From positions 2,266,001 through 2,330,000 of the forward strand of contig JADLSH010000388.1 of the NCBI GenBank assembly GCA_016169945.1: a DNA stretch of 64,000 bases. Reading direction: 5' to 3'. The notes under the pieces were generated by a model. It had not been told where the DNA came from. It was given only the letters and a program-made list of their open reading frames with translations, and did no database searches. This document shows, one piece after another, positions 34,891 to 49,800 of this stretch. The position numbers and the translations under genes were made by a program. Numbering within the stretch: the stretch's first letter is position 1; each line of letters starts with the position of its first letter. This DNA comes from Trachythela sp. YZ-2020. Lineage: Eukaryota > Cnidaria > Anthozoa > Malacalcyonacea > Clavulariidae.

Positions 34891-37800
34891 ACTAAAGTAG
34901 GGCGCATCTGGGCGCCGCTATCTTTTGGACTATGACAGATTCGATATTCCTTACTTGGTGTTTAAGATCAACTGAGCTTTCGTTTTCACCAGTCTTGAGG
35001 TCGGTGGTTGTAAACTTGGCCCCAGCGCCAGCCTTTGATGTAGTGCCAGTCCCTGAACGCGGTAAATTTTCATTCACTGAAATTTTCCCCGTGGAGCAAT
35101 ATGCGCATGGCATGTTGGAAGGTGTTCGCTTGCTGACTGTAACGGTGACGAGTACGTTGCCTAGTAACCAACTTCGTGACGTGCCATTTGCCAGTAGCTG
35201 TTGTACAACAGCAGTTCTGGGAAAACATAAAAAGGTTAATAATCGAAGGTTAATCCTAGAAATCTCAATTTACAACTGGACTGTGAAGAATAGACTTTCA
35301 TCCTTCCTCTGGGTAGGATTTTGGGTTTTTCAAACCTTCCTCAAAATAATTAAAAATATTTAGGGATGAGTCGTTCATCGGCAAAACATCGGCAGAGCCG
35401 ATTAACGGCTACTTTTTATCACAATCGGCCATCGGCCGATTGCCGTTCACTGTCGGAACGGTCAGTCTCAGCATAATTTCCCGCGGACCAATCGATGTCG
35501 CATCCCTGAATTTTTGACGCGAAAACGTGACACGTGATTTCGGGCGAGAGGAAGCATCCGCAGTGTTGGTAATACTTGCCTATTTTCTGTTTGTATTGTA
35601 CTTTTGTTGTGCTCAAAATAGAGAGTTTTCTTGATGGCAACATCTCATTGCAAAATTTGCGAGTTAAGTGGAGTAAACCAATCATCGGTTTTTCCGATTT
35701 ATCGGCCGATGGTGGACATGTATCGGCTCTTGAACAATCGGTATCGGAAATCGGCTCTTGTTAATATCGGCTCATCTCTAAAAATTTTCCGATATGCAGG
35801 CTTTTGCCTTGGTAGGTTTGCCAGTTGGCCATTGCAGTACTGCTTGTCTGACTGAGTGCTGACTGTTGCTACTAATGCTAGCCTGACTAGTCCAGTACTT
35901 ACTGCTTTGCAATGTTTCACTTTCAACCTTCCCTACGGGTGGTACCCACATACCCACAGTCTTTTTGCAACTCTGTCCAGTATAAATAGAGTAAGTTTGG
36001 TTTAGGTTTCATCCTCTAGTAATACTGGAACAACAAAGAATAGCCGTCACTGTACTTCTATGGAGAAACGTTAAGACGAAACTGATAGAAGTATACAGTG
36101 TAATGAACTGAGATGGTTCGGGTCGGTACGTAGCTAAATTAACAGCTTTGTGATTGGTTGGTTATGGCAATAAAAGACAATAAATTACCGGGTAGCGCAA
36201 AGAAATCTACAACTGTGCATTTTCATTCAATATTGACTGAGATAGCTGCGTTTAAACTGGAGTAAACATTTTTGGAACTGTCGAGAATTAGCTAAAAATG
36301 GTCTATTAAACTAATTTGATAACCGTTACCATTTTATCGTAAGTATTATTTCAATGAAGTGAAGTTGAAGTTAGAAATGTTTCTTGAATAGATATGCTTT
36401 TTTATTCTAACATTTGGCCTTCTAACTTCAACTTCACTTCATTGAAACGAATACTTACGTAAAATGCTAATGGTTATCAAATTATTTAATAGGCCATTTT
36501 TAGCTAATTCTCGACACTTCCAAAAATGTTTACTCAAGTTTAAACGCAGCTATCTCGGTCAATATTGCATAAAAATGGCCACATGGAATATATCAAAATC
36601 TAAGTTAGACATCGCTGAATGCAAAGAAACTTGTTTTAGTGTAATGGCTCGTTTAGTTGTTAAGTTATACTAAATCAAAGAGTCGAACTTTTTTTCGCCA
36701 CCCGGTATAGAAATCGTCTTTGTAGAAAACGAGTCATAAACACTAATCACCACAAAACATACATATATTATTCAGCTCACTCCCCGTCGGGGCTTTTCAG
36801 TGACCGATTACATCAAGTATTTCGCTTACCTATATTACGTACTTAGCCTACACTATATATTTTTACAACAATTGTGATATTACTTTCCTAATCTATATAT
36901 CCTAACCCACCCAGTCAGCTTTCCCTGTGGGAGGAAACCGGAGTGCCCGGAGAAAACCCACGACTTTCGGTAGAGCGCTGACTTACTCTTTTCACATGAG
37001 TAGAGTCCCCAGCGAGAATCGAACCCACAACTCAGAGGTGAAAGGCGCTTGCTCTGACGACTGCGCCACCGAAGCCCCACGTGTTCGTATTAGGTGGGCA
37101 TTTACCGGGATGGTTTTTATTATAACTCTAGGGTGAAGAGTTTAGAAAGTACTGATAAATGTATCCAGTATAAAATTACTACTTTTGCAATGAATGAAAA
37201 AACAATACATATACCTTTTAGGTTGTGTCAAAGAAGAAGAGAATGTATATTTAACCATCATATCGACGGCAATCTCGACCATTTCTGAACTCAGCGTGTT
37301 ACTGGAGTCTTCACTTGATTTCTCAGGGGAGGCCGGGGGTGGCTGGAGCTTGCTGGGTGAAGTAGGCACCTTAGGGTACGGTTGAGGGGCGTTGGAGGAC
37401 ATTTCAATATGCTTGAGACTCTAATAAAAACAATGATGTTATATGTGAAATCATATAACTTTGCTTCGTTTAAAGTTTGAAACAATCTCAAATTCTCAAA
37501 AAAAGAATGTTTGTAGGAAATTCTCGTATCTGCTTATAATAAATATATTGTAACAATTGCTTCGTTTTGTAGATATTTAACTCCGCCCTCTGTAGATGTA
37601 TTTGGCTGGAGTTTTTTGTGTGTGTATTTGTATGTGTTTTCTTATAAGCAGGTTAGGGTGACATTCCATATTACTATCCCAAAATTACGTCACAAGGATT
37701 AGGATTAAGGTTAGGATTAAGGTTAGGGTTGAGGTTAGGATTAAGGTTACGATTAAGGTTAGGATTAAGGTTAGGATTAGGATTAGGGTTGAGGTTAGGA

Positions 37801-40800
37801 TTAGGGTTGAGGTTAGGATTATGGATAGGATTAGGTTAAGGTTAGGATTAGTGTTAGGATTAGATTTAGGATTAGGATTATGTTTAGGATTAGGGGTAAA
37901 ATTAGAGTTAGGATATAGTTTTTTTAAGCATATTAATACGAAAATTTCTGGAGCTAATAGTCAAAGGACAAGAACAAATCGACATACCTTGGTAATGAAA
38001 GAGACGAACTGTTTTCTCAGCAACAACGGACAGTTGACATACCAGGAACATATTACATTATGAGCTAAAGTGACTGTGTATTGCGAGTATCTATAACAGA
38101 ATTCAATGTTGCTTGATTATTATTATTTCCAATGTTCGTTGATGTATATATATTTTAATCTTATTTAGTGAACTGTAATGTTCATTATTATCTTTGTATA
38201 TTGAAAAGGGGGAGTGGGACTTCGAGTCCCGTTCGCACTCTTGCCTCATAGGAAATTTTAAATTTAGCAATAAATTTGCTAAACAATGTACATCAATTAA
38301 GGTGGGTTCAAACTGGTTTTATCAAAACACGGACAACTTAGGTCTCGTTTAAAAATACTATATAATAAAGACCCTCTCTAATTCGGACAACGAACACTAA
38401 ATCTCGTCCCCAAATATACATTCAACTTCTTTATTGCGGGTGATCAGGTGATGGCAGTCTTTATGTATGTAATACACTGATCTGGAAATAACACTGGATT
38501 TAGTATCTATTGTGTTAAAAATGAAGCCGAAGTCTTTCAGTGAAGTCCAAAACGCGAAGTCATCATATGACCGCTCTCTAATACGTACACTTTGTTATAC
38601 CCCTTCAGTGTTCCTATAATTTGTAATGCACTAGTCAATTGAAACCCGCCTCCCCCCCCTCACTTCCGGGCATATGCGAGGTTTTAACGGGACTTTGCGG
38701 AGGAAATACAGAGTTTTAACAAACGTTGCCATCATGCTACCCGGGCTTTTAGCACTGATACAAAGGCCGGGATAAGATGCCGGGGATTTAACTCTCGTAG
38801 AGCGTTCGATTTAATAAACTGACACACGTTCACCAGACTTTCTTCTTTGACAGCTCCATGTAACAGCACGTTCTTATAAAAAAAATGATTGATCAGACGA
38901 CTAGATGAAAAGCTAGACTTTGGAAAGCTATATGATCGGCCTGGCAAGCCGGGCATTTTAACAAATGGACAACATTTTATGGCCGGGATATTAACACTCG
39001 AGAAATGTTAAAATCCCCCCATACTCCCGTGGGTTGGGGGGCCGGGGTTTCAATTGACTAGTGCATAACATTGCTGTCCAATTCATAACTTTGGATAAGC
39101 TATATACCCAGCAAGAATTGTTCAAGTTTACAAAAGCATAGAATGAAACAAAGATTGTTATTGGTGATGTCGTCCACTTGAACTAACCTCGACGATTCTG
39201 TATAGGGCAGACATATACCAAATACTTGTTTCAACTGGACAGCTGTGAAGTTTGTGTATAGATCACGGAGATGTGACAATGCTATGGAAACATTTAAAAC
39301 ATTTTAAACATCACAGTTTGCAGCAATCCATTATGTCATGACTGAAAGTTGAAGTTTCTGTAGATGGAAATTTCGAGCGAAATTATTACATATTATAAAT
39401 TAATAATTAATTATTAATTAATTATTATTAATTAATTAATACTAATTAACTATTATTAATTAATTATTATTAATTAATTATTAATTAATTATTACATATT
39501 TTAGACCTATCCAGGAGGTTCGATACTTCGATTCCTGTCAGAGGGCCAAAAGTTGTATTTTTCGCAAAGTGAGGTCTGAAAATATGTACAGTTTCACCCG
39601 AGCGAGATGCTCAAAATCATGGTTAGAAAGCCCAGGACAGGAGTGACATACCTGAGAGGAACTCTAACAACGGTATGGCAACTTGAGGCGTTGGTGAAAG
39701 CTTAGCAAACTTTTCTAAATATGTCGGAAGCAACCTGAAGAGAAAATGAATAAGAACGTCTCCATTGGCTCATACTTGCCAAAAGGTAGTTGCCAAGGAA
39801 CAAGCTACTATCTTTGTCAGAGTCAATTTAATGTTAGCATATAACATACATACATTATACATTTATACATTAATGAACACATTATACATTCATACAAACA
39901 TTCATACATTAATGAATACATTCATACATACATTATACATTCATACATTATTCAGCTCACTCCCCGTTGGGGCTTTTCCCAATTCAGTGACCGATTACAT
40001 AAAGTATCTCGCTTACCTATATTATGTACGTAGCCTACATTATCTACTTTTACAACAATTGCGATATTACTTTCCTAATCTGTATATCCTAACCCACCCA
40101 GTCAACTTTCCCTGTGGGAGAAACCGGAGTGCCCGGAGAAACCCACGACTTTCGGCAGAGCGTTGACTTACTCTTTTCACATGAGTGTGATGAGTATAGT
40201 CCTCAGCGAGAATCGAACTCAAGACTCAGAGGTGAAAGGCGCTTGCTCTGACGACTGCGCCACCGAAGCCCCCACAACGTTTCCATGACAGCGTAGTTGC
40301 AATTCCCTGATATCAACACTCAGTACAATTTTGATTTTTCAGTTCATTTTGCATGCATATAATGATGGTCCATTTTATAGGAGTCCGGCCTTTGTACTGT
40401 AAACACACCATGGCAGGCCCCAGATAGATAATTCTCAGGTACAGGTAAGTCTCAGGTAGAGGTCAGTCCTTAGTGGCCGACCATTTAACTTTTGAGGAGG
40501 GGGAAGAGGTGATTTGTAGAAATTTCTGCAAAGGCTCCAAAATAGATTTTGTAAAATAAGTTCTTGAAGCATCACAGGCAAAAATATATTCTTGCACAAA
40601 CCCCCCTGAGGTACCCCCTCAAGAGGTACCCCCTCAAGAGGTACCCCCCTCAAAAGGTACCCCCCTCAAAAAGTACCACCCCCCGCTCAAAAGGTAAATG
40701 TCGGCCTTTAGTGTAAACAGATTTAAGTTTTGAGTGTACATACCTCGCCATAACGGAAGGTATTTCCAACATACATATAGTGAGGCACGAGACACATAAC

Positions 40801-43800
40801 GCCGCAGAATGAGCGACCAAGCCAATCTCCATCGTACGCATGAGACAAACCTAGAAAAATTATACAAAAGAAGATGTTTTGAAACATTTTAACCACAAAA
40901 ATGAACTAAACCATAGACAATCTAGAAGATATATACACGACCCAGATGTCGTCTACAGACTAGATTGTCTACGAGTAAACTAAACAAGGGGTTTGGGTTT
41001 TTGTCGAGGGTCGAGGGTCAGAGGTCGAGGTCGAAAGTCGAAAAATTGATTTCATTGGTACTGTTGAATTTGAGTAGAATGCTGAATGGTGTAAAAACTT
41101 TTAAAAACTATACTTTTGTCAATTTACAGAACTTCTTTTCGTAAATATTAACACGAAATATTGATTAGTAAGTTAAATTAATGATACTAAATTTAGATTT
41201 TATAATTGTTGTTAAATTGACAAGGCCGCGGGCATAACTATTTTTGAACTATTTTCATAACTTTAGTTTATAGATTTACCTTTTTTACACAAATAGGCTT
41301 TTAGCTGTCGAATGGCACCTTTTTAGTATCACTGCGATCAATAACGGCCCAATATGATCCCATTAAAAAAGAGTGGTCGACTTGATAAATAGTCCATGGG
41401 TTACGCAATCTTATTAAAATTCCTAAATTTGAATCCGAAATGAGAAGAATTTCAATGAATAGGCAGACAATAGCTTTGCACTCAACTCTCAATGCCAATG
41501 GTGGAAAAATGCGTTTTCGACAGGTAATTTTTAATCGTTTTTTGGCCATTTTTAATCGCAATGATACAAAAAAGATATCATTTGACAGCCAAAACATTGA
41601 TCTTTATTGGTATGAAAACAGTAAATCTATAAACTAAATAATAAACGCACAACATCACGCTAAAGATGGATTACCTTTTTTATACCCAATATAACATTAT
41701 CTATACTACATAGCTCCATATATTATAAGTTCTAAACTATTCCACCTGAAGGTCTAGTAATGGCCATCTCATTGGTCCAGTGTAACTACAGAGATCAGGA
41801 GGAAACCTGAACTGAACTGACTTCATTTACACTGGATAGCTTTATCAGTTCTAAAATGTTCTTTCTATAGAGGTCCAATATAAGGACCACATATCCCCTA
41901 TTTGATACACTACAGGAGGAAACCTTAACTAAATTAACTTTATAAAATACTGGATGCCTTTATCAGTTCTCTCGAGAGGTCGAACATAAGGGCCATTATT
42001 TATTCGTCAAATTTTACTACAAATGGAAACCGGAGTAACAGGACTTCAATCGCCATATATTTTTTATCTTTAAAACCAGGGTTTGATTCCTATAATATAT
42101 TGCCACCTGATGTCACCTATGGTCGCATGTGAGTCTACCAATTTCTCCGAGTGCTCTTGCTTATTCCTAGAAACAGGGGCGGCAGAACCGGGGCTAAGGC
42201 CCCCCTCCCAGAAGTAGAAGTTGAGGGTTAAACCCCTCCCCCCAATATAGGTCAAAGCGGGGGAACCTAATATGGTGTCAAATTCTTCGCTGCCAGAAAT
42301 GCAAAATGAACAAAATGACCTGGTTTCGCCATGTCAATCTTCCCCAGAACGCAGGAAATACCATTTCAGAGACCCTCTAGAGTTAAGCTAGCCCCTCCAA
42401 CGAAGCTTTACTTAGCAATGGCAATGCTAATGATTTGATAATAAGGTAGCCCGAAGCCAATCTTTCCATAATGGCAATGCCTAGTAATGTTTGACCAATA
42501 AGGGTGGCCCTTATTTTGCACAATATCTTTATGCAGGAATCGAAATTTTTCTAATTTGGTTGTTAAATATTCTGGAGCTCGGCCATTTGTAATTTTCCGC
42601 AAGAAACATAGTTTTTACATAACAAATATCGAACATATTAAAATTGCAATCCTTTGATTTCAGAAATAATTTGCATAGCTTGACTTTGACGTACAACTCG
42701 ACTAAAAATACTTCTAAGTTGTATAATTGAAGTACAGGAACTCCGAACACTTTAGTTTGACGTAATTTAACAGTAATTATTTTTCGCTCATGAATTAGTT
42801 TAACGTCCGCTTTTGCAAAAAAATGTCCAAAATTTCCCATATCGAAAACACAATCATTTTAATAGCTATTTCGAATTCAAAGGTTTGCATAAGCCAGTTC
42901 ATAGGGTTAATTGTGCATCCAATGTCAGTTGAATCATATAGCATGTCGCTGAGACTGGAAGAATTTAAATATGCCTATTGAACTGTTCAATGATTCATTT
43001 GTGTTTCACATGCCTATGGAACTGTCATTCTGTTTTACGCACCCGTGGGTTCTGCATAGTGTTAAGGCATTCAAATTCCAACAATAGCTTGATTTCTACA
43101 GGTCTCGTTTCTTTTAAACACGCTGTAGAGTCAACCGTGCAGAATAAATGTTCTTCGAGCAGCTTTTGCATATTCAAATTGATCATTGAACAGTTGAATA
43201 CTTCGATATGCCGATTTTAAATCTTCCAGTTTCAGCTACATGTCGTACGATTCAACTGTAATTTTATCCCGATGCAGAACGTATCATTTGGATGAATGCG
43301 CTGTTGAAACTATGAATTGGCTTATTAAGACAATAAATTGCTTAGTTTGACGCACAACTCGACTAAAAATACAATTTTGTACTTCTAAATTGTATAATTG
43401 AACTTCAGGAACTCCCAACAATTTAATTTTTAAAGTAATACGGGCAACAAAATTTCTCAGCAACTTGCAACAAAAACGGATTTCAACGCATGTTAATTAA
43501 AAATGTTCACACATCAGTTACAAAACATGACACAATATTCGTAAACATTTCTGGTTAACATGCGTTGAAATCAGCTTTCGTTGCAAGTTGCAGTAATTTT
43601 ATTGCATGTATTACTTCACCTTAACTGGCTTCATATTCTCCATCAGTAAATAATGCGTGACGCTATCCATTCCACATTTGAGATTAGACGAGACAGGCTA
43701 TAATAACGGATCCCACTGATCTCAAAACTAGAACTGGATAGTGCATTTTCCATAAATAAACAAACCCAGTAGCTGCTATGTTGGTGTGACCACCGCAAAT

Positions 43801-46800
43801 CTACTGTGGCGTTGCTGACATCGAGTTATTGGCGGGCCAGTGAATATATTACGAGGTCACACCAATATGGTCGTCTTAAGTCTCATTATCTCGTATTTAA
43901 AAACGTTCTAAAACTCATTAGAAGAGGTGTGGGAAGATATATGTTTCATGTTACATATAGGAAAAGGCATTTGCTTGATAGTAAACTAATTTAAACATCT
44001 AGCGATTCTATTTGTAGAGAATTTGGCAGATTTCAAAATCTCGTCTCATTCTAAATATTCTGGTTTCAAAATTGGCTCATTCAATTTAAAAGGATGCTCT
44101 ATCAGTGAGCCGATCCTCAAGTTACTGCACTAATTGGAACACCTACTGATTAACCTTGATGTAATTAGAATAACATTTACTCCGACGATATAACAATCGC
44201 TTTGCCAATTTGAGCAATCTGGAGCTTGGCCATTTGTAATTTTGCGCAAGAGGCATACTTTTTTCATAACAAATATCGAACATATTAAAATTACAATCCT
44301 TTGATTTAAGAAATAATTTGCATAGCCTGACTTTGACGTACAACTCGACTAAAAATACTTCTAAATTGTATAATTGAAGTACAGGAACTCCGAACACTTT
44401 AGTTTGACGTAATATAACAGTAATTATTTTTCGCCCATGAATTAGTTTAACGTCCGCTTTTGCAAAAAAATGCCCAAAATTTCCCATATCGAAAACACAA
44501 TCATTTTAATAGCTATTTCGAATTCAAAGGTTTGCATAAGCCAGTTCATAGGGTTAATTATGCATCCAATGTCGTGTTCTGCGTCAGGATAAATTGCAGT
44601 TGAATCATATAGCATGCTATCAGTGAGCCGATCCCAACATGCATTTGGCGCTGTCACAGTGATTTGTGTTTCCCCGTGAAATCTATTTCCCCTCGGAACA
44701 AAATTCCCTATGATGACCGGATCTTAATGCCTATTGCAGTGCGGGTTTGTGTATAGATATGGTGTAAACGGGCCTTTAAAAAAAATGCGGAAATTACTAA
44801 AAACGAATTTTTATATTGAGACAACTGAGCGATTGTTTTTGAATGACATTTACTGATGCGAAAACCTTAATAGCAGGGCTATTCGCGTTTACCACAGAGC
44901 CTTACTGGCTGTTATCTCAGGTAGGAGATAACATACCTTCATACTCGTTATGTTTGTTTTGCATATCGTTGTGTTTCGCGCACGAATATAACCCTAACCC
45001 TATATTAAGCGAGGGTATAAACCAGGAATTTATTCAATAAGGTAAATTTAACCTCGACAACCTTACGATTTGTACTGTGTCAGCGTAAAAACCAGGCCAG
45101 TAATATCTTTCCTTGATCTTGAACATGGTGTTGTCCCGACCGGCGTTCCGCCATATGGGGAATAATGCATTAATGGCATTCGTTCAATATATGACAATAT
45201 GGACCCTTTTGAATTTGGCACAAAAGCCCGCGAATTTTTAATAACATGGAACATTATGCCAGTAATGCAATAGGTATTAAGTTCCGATCATCATAGGGAA
45301 TTTTGTTCCGAGGGGAAACAGACTTCACGGGGAAACACAAATCACTGTGACAGCGCCAATACGATGTAAAACATTGCACTAAAATAAATTGTACTCAAGT
45401 AAACTTCCTAAAGTACTTGGGAAATGGGAAGACTAAATATAACTAGTTTACTTCAAATGTTTTGCGTAAATTGAGGTAAGAAAAGTTCCTTTTTCGAGTT
45501 TCAACGAGCGTATAAAAGAATGGCATTCGATGGACAAGTCAGTCAAGTTGGTCACAAAAACAAGTTGCTGTAAAGTTCCTGGAATAAGCAAGAAGTATAT
45601 TTTCAAGAAAACGACAGGTACGTGGCAAAAGTTAGTAAAGACATTTTTCTATATGTTGAATATACTTTTATCTTTTGATGAAATATGTTTAAGAATTAAG
45701 GTTTTAAATTGTTGTATTTCGCACGCTATCCCAGGAAAAGAAGCGTATAGGGGATCAATGGTTCGCATTCCCTGGCCCTGTTAGGCGTGAAGGTCACATG
45801 TTTTCACTCTCCATACACTGGGTGTTATATCCTAGTTCTTGCAGGTCCTTTAATACCAGGATGCAGCTAACATTTAGTTCTCTCAAAACGTTTAAATGAA
45901 TGCACATTCATCTCATCATTAGCTTTTATATGTTTTCAATGAATGTTGTTATTGTGTTACGGATAGAAAATATTATTAATCTATACATGCAGTAAACTAA
46001 CGCGTTGGACATTTAGACAGTCATTTATACCTGGTAATTTTTATTGAAATGCATTATATAGAGTGTAGGATTGTTATAATAGTGAGAGTGTACAATATAA
46101 TCCTTATAGCGATGTTTGTACAAAATGAAATACAGCCGAGAAGAACTTTTTAAAATTTAAGCCTGATTCTTCGCTGCTTTTCGCAGTTTGGATGTAATTT
46201 AATTAAATTAAATTATGGTATGGCATAATTCTATCCCATTTCAAAAGCGAGCTATGCGCATTATCTACCCTGAACAAACCTATAAAAAAGCATTGCTGTC
46301 GGCCGATTGCCCCAGGTTGGACGCTAGGCGCGAAGAACTATGTTTGAAGACACTTACGAAGATAACCAGAGGTGGCCCGCTTGTACAAGATGTGACCCAG
46401 ACTAGATCGAGCGAACATAATTATTTTATTAGATCATCAAACAATTTGTCGAATTACAAATGTCGAACTGATCGTTTTAAAAACAGTTTTTTTCCAAATA
46501 CAATTGCTATATCAAACATTTTTGCGTACGTACTAAAATAAATGGATGACCCCATGACATACCGTATAACCGCTAGTATATTTGTTCAAACTGTTTTGTG
46601 GTCCTTACATGCAGTGGCTAGCTGACTCGATTAGCGAAAGTTATTTCAGGTGGTCTGTAGCATATTTATATAACTATATATAAAAATAATGGAAGAAAAA
46701 TGTAATTTGTTTTATACGGTACGAATAAAATTTGTTGTTGTTGTTGTTTGTCGTAGTGGTAACCGTCGGTGCCAACATTAGAGACCTTACGATGTAGGAC

Positions 46801-49800
46801 GGCAACGCGACGACGATGGCCAAAACAAACTCCTTCAAATAAATTATTGTAAAGAAAATTTGTCCTGTATTATCAATCGTATGAATCTAATACAGGTTGA
46901 GCAGTAAAAAATAGGGGCTATATATTTGAGAAGATTTCTACTTCGGACCTAAACCAATTTGGCAAGTACCGCTTCTCGCGGCTTGAAATGCAGGCGTTGT
47001 ACACAGGACGTAGAAATCTGTGGTTTGCCGTTGTAAACAGGGCGACGATGACGTCTAAAGCTCCCGTGGGATTTTCATTATTCATTTCTTTTCTAAAATA
47101 ATATGAATTTCATTGTATTTATAGCCGTCGTCGTCACGTTGCCGTCCTACATCGTAAGGTCTCTATTATCGACCATTTAACAACGTGCTCGCTTTTTTTT
47201 GTGCAGCTAAACCTCAAGATGGTTTCGAAAGTGTTGGTGATGATTATATTGATGGTGGCAATTGAGGAGGCTATTGGCGCCTGGCCATGTTCTACCAACT
47301 GCTGGCGCAATGACTGGAAAAAACGCGACTCTGAATCAAGAAGCCACGGAATGTACCATAATAGATGTTCTTATCAACATTACTGGCGTTTTAGATTGCG
47401 TAGAAGAACCATTAAAATCAAGGATGGTCGCTGCTATTGCTACGGACCACCTAGATGTAGTAGGACGCGACCAGTCACATGCGCCCGCAACTGCTGGCAC
47501 AATAATTGGCGTCGGAGAGATCAGCGAGCCAGGGCAGCCGGGCAGTTCAACAGAAGATGTTCTTATGGATATCACTTCGGTGGAAGGTGTTATTGTTATG
47601 GATCACCAAAATGTTAAACGGAACTGACAACTAGCAATTAGAACTTGATTAATTTGAGAACTAAAAATAAGAACTTGACTAATTAGGAACAGTTAACGAG
47701 GACTTAGTAATACGTAATGCATGCATATAAGTATAAGTTTGTTTTCACGGCTTGTTTTAAGTGAGAACATTTTGTAGAAGTCATGAAAAATTAAATGAAA
47801 AGTTCGTTGTCATCTTATGTTTGAAACGTATTTGTTCACAATTTTCCAAAAAAATGTTGAACCTTAGGAGTGATGATGATGGGTCTATGGTTCAACATTT
47901 TAGGAAGCGTACACTGGTCATCAACCCCCCTCACCCCAGCGTGCGGTTTGTACGGCCGGTGGGAAAGATTTAGAGCTGCTCGCGATTAATCGATATATCG
48001 ATTATTTTTTGCCAATCGATTAGTATTCTTAACAATAATCGGATCATTGTCAACAAACATGCACAGCATGATATTTACCCAAACTTTCATTCCGGAATGA
48101 AAAAAATGCATTCTGGCTATTTCATTGCTACATCGTATAGACTTCAAATTTTCTAAGATATTTAACAAAAGATCATAGATGATTACGCTTATTTCACATT
48201 AGCAAAAATTGAGTGCATTTCCGGGCTTTCAGCGGACTAAGATTTTAAAATTTTTCCGGGGGAGCACGCCACCGGATATCCCTAGGCTGCTCGTGCCTTC
48301 GGCACTCGTTGAGTGGACGGGTAAACTACAAACTCTGGCTAAGTCTATGATTTTGGCTGTTAATCTCAGGTAGGAGATAACATACCTTCATACTCGTTAT
48401 GTTTGTTTTGCATATCGTTGTGTTTCGCGCACGAATATCACCCTAACCCTATATTAAGCGAGGGTATAAACCAGGAATTTATTCAATAAGGTAAATTTAA
48501 CCTCGACAACCTTACGATTTGTACTGTGTCAGCGTAAAAACCGTGTCCGCCATATGGGGAATAATGGCATTCGTTAAATATATGACAATATGGACCCCTT
48601 TTGAATTGGGCACAAAAGCCCGCGAATTTTTAATAACATGGAACATTATGCCAGTAATGCAATAGGTATTAAGTTCCGATCATCATAGGGAATTTTGTTC
48701 CGAGGGGAAACAGACTTCACGGGGAAACACAAATCACTGTGACAGCGCCAATACGATGTAAAACATTGCACTAAAATAAATTGCACTCAAGTAAACTTCC
48801 TAAAGTACTTGGGAAGACTAAATATAAGTTGTTTACTTCAAATGTTTTGCGTAAATTGAGGTAAGAAAAGTTCCTTTTTCGAGTTTGAACGAGCGTATAA
48901 AAGAATGGCATTCGATGGAGGCAAGTCAGTCAAGTCAGTCAAGTTGGTCACAAAAACAAGTTGCTGTAAAGTTCCTGGAATAAGCAAGAAGTAATTCAAG
49001 AAAACGACAGGTACGTGGCAAAAGTTAGTAAAGACATTTTTCTATACGTTGAATACTTTTGATGAAATATGTTTAAGCTTTTAACCTGTTGTATTTCGCA
49101 TGCTATCCCAGGAAGAGAAGCGTAGGGGACCAATGGCTCGCATTCCCTGGCCATATTAGGCGTGCATGTCAAATGTTTTCATTCTCCATACACTGGGCGT
49201 TATATCCTAGTTCTTGCAAGGCCTTTAGTACCAGGATGCGACTAATATTTAGTTCTCTCAAAACGTTTAAATGACTGCACATTCATCTCATCATTAGGTT
49301 CCATATATTTTCAATTAATGTTGTTATTGTGTTACAGATAGAAAATATTATTAATCTATACAGTTAAACTAACGCGTTGGACATTTAGACAGTCATTTAT
49401 ACCTGGTATTTTTATTGAAATGCATTATATAGAGTGTAGGATTGTTATAAGAGTGTTTGTACAAAATGAAATACAGCCGAGAAGTCGATTTGTGAAACCT
49501 TTCTTAATTTAAGCCTGATTCTTCGCTGCTTTTCGCATTTTGTATGTAATTTAATCTTTGAATTCAATTATTTTTCTCGAAGTTAAAATTTCAATTCGTA
49601 TAAGAACTGTGCTTATTTATGCTTCGTTTGACTTAGCAACATCTCTATATATGAATAATACTATCGTAACTATCCGTCTATGTGTATGATTAAACTAAAA
49701 ATCTAAAAGTAAAATCTTGTTGAGGTCGTCGGAATATTGTGGGTTCAAATTGTGGACGCTGAGAAGGTTTAAACAATGTGCTCGCTCTTTCTGTGTAGCT

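Larger units (their letters stand above)
44909..48118 (+). repeat. Tandem segmental duplication, copy 1
   Basis: Matches 48355-50443 at roughly 90-95% over shared parts: foldback right half, promoter, exon 1, intron, exon 2 and 3' flank with a hAT-like end. Copy 1 additionally contains a LINE tail and a mariner MITE in the intron. Confidence 0.9.

Noticed and set aside
37008..37078. Possible functional tRNA gene on minus strand
   Set aside because: Identical head recurs at 40203-40274 followed by the same body; it is a SINE promoter.
38732..38956. 75-codon minus-strand frame
   Set aside because: Lies within a MITE with inverted termini; composition follows the repeat.
42529..44487. Two similar ~105-codon minus-strand frames
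   Set aside because: They are the two copies of dispersed repeat R6; no motif and AT-rich composition.
45522..45575. Upstream ATG frame in exon 1 of peptide gene 1
   Set aside because: Starts only a few bases after the TATA box, so it is probably not in the transcript.
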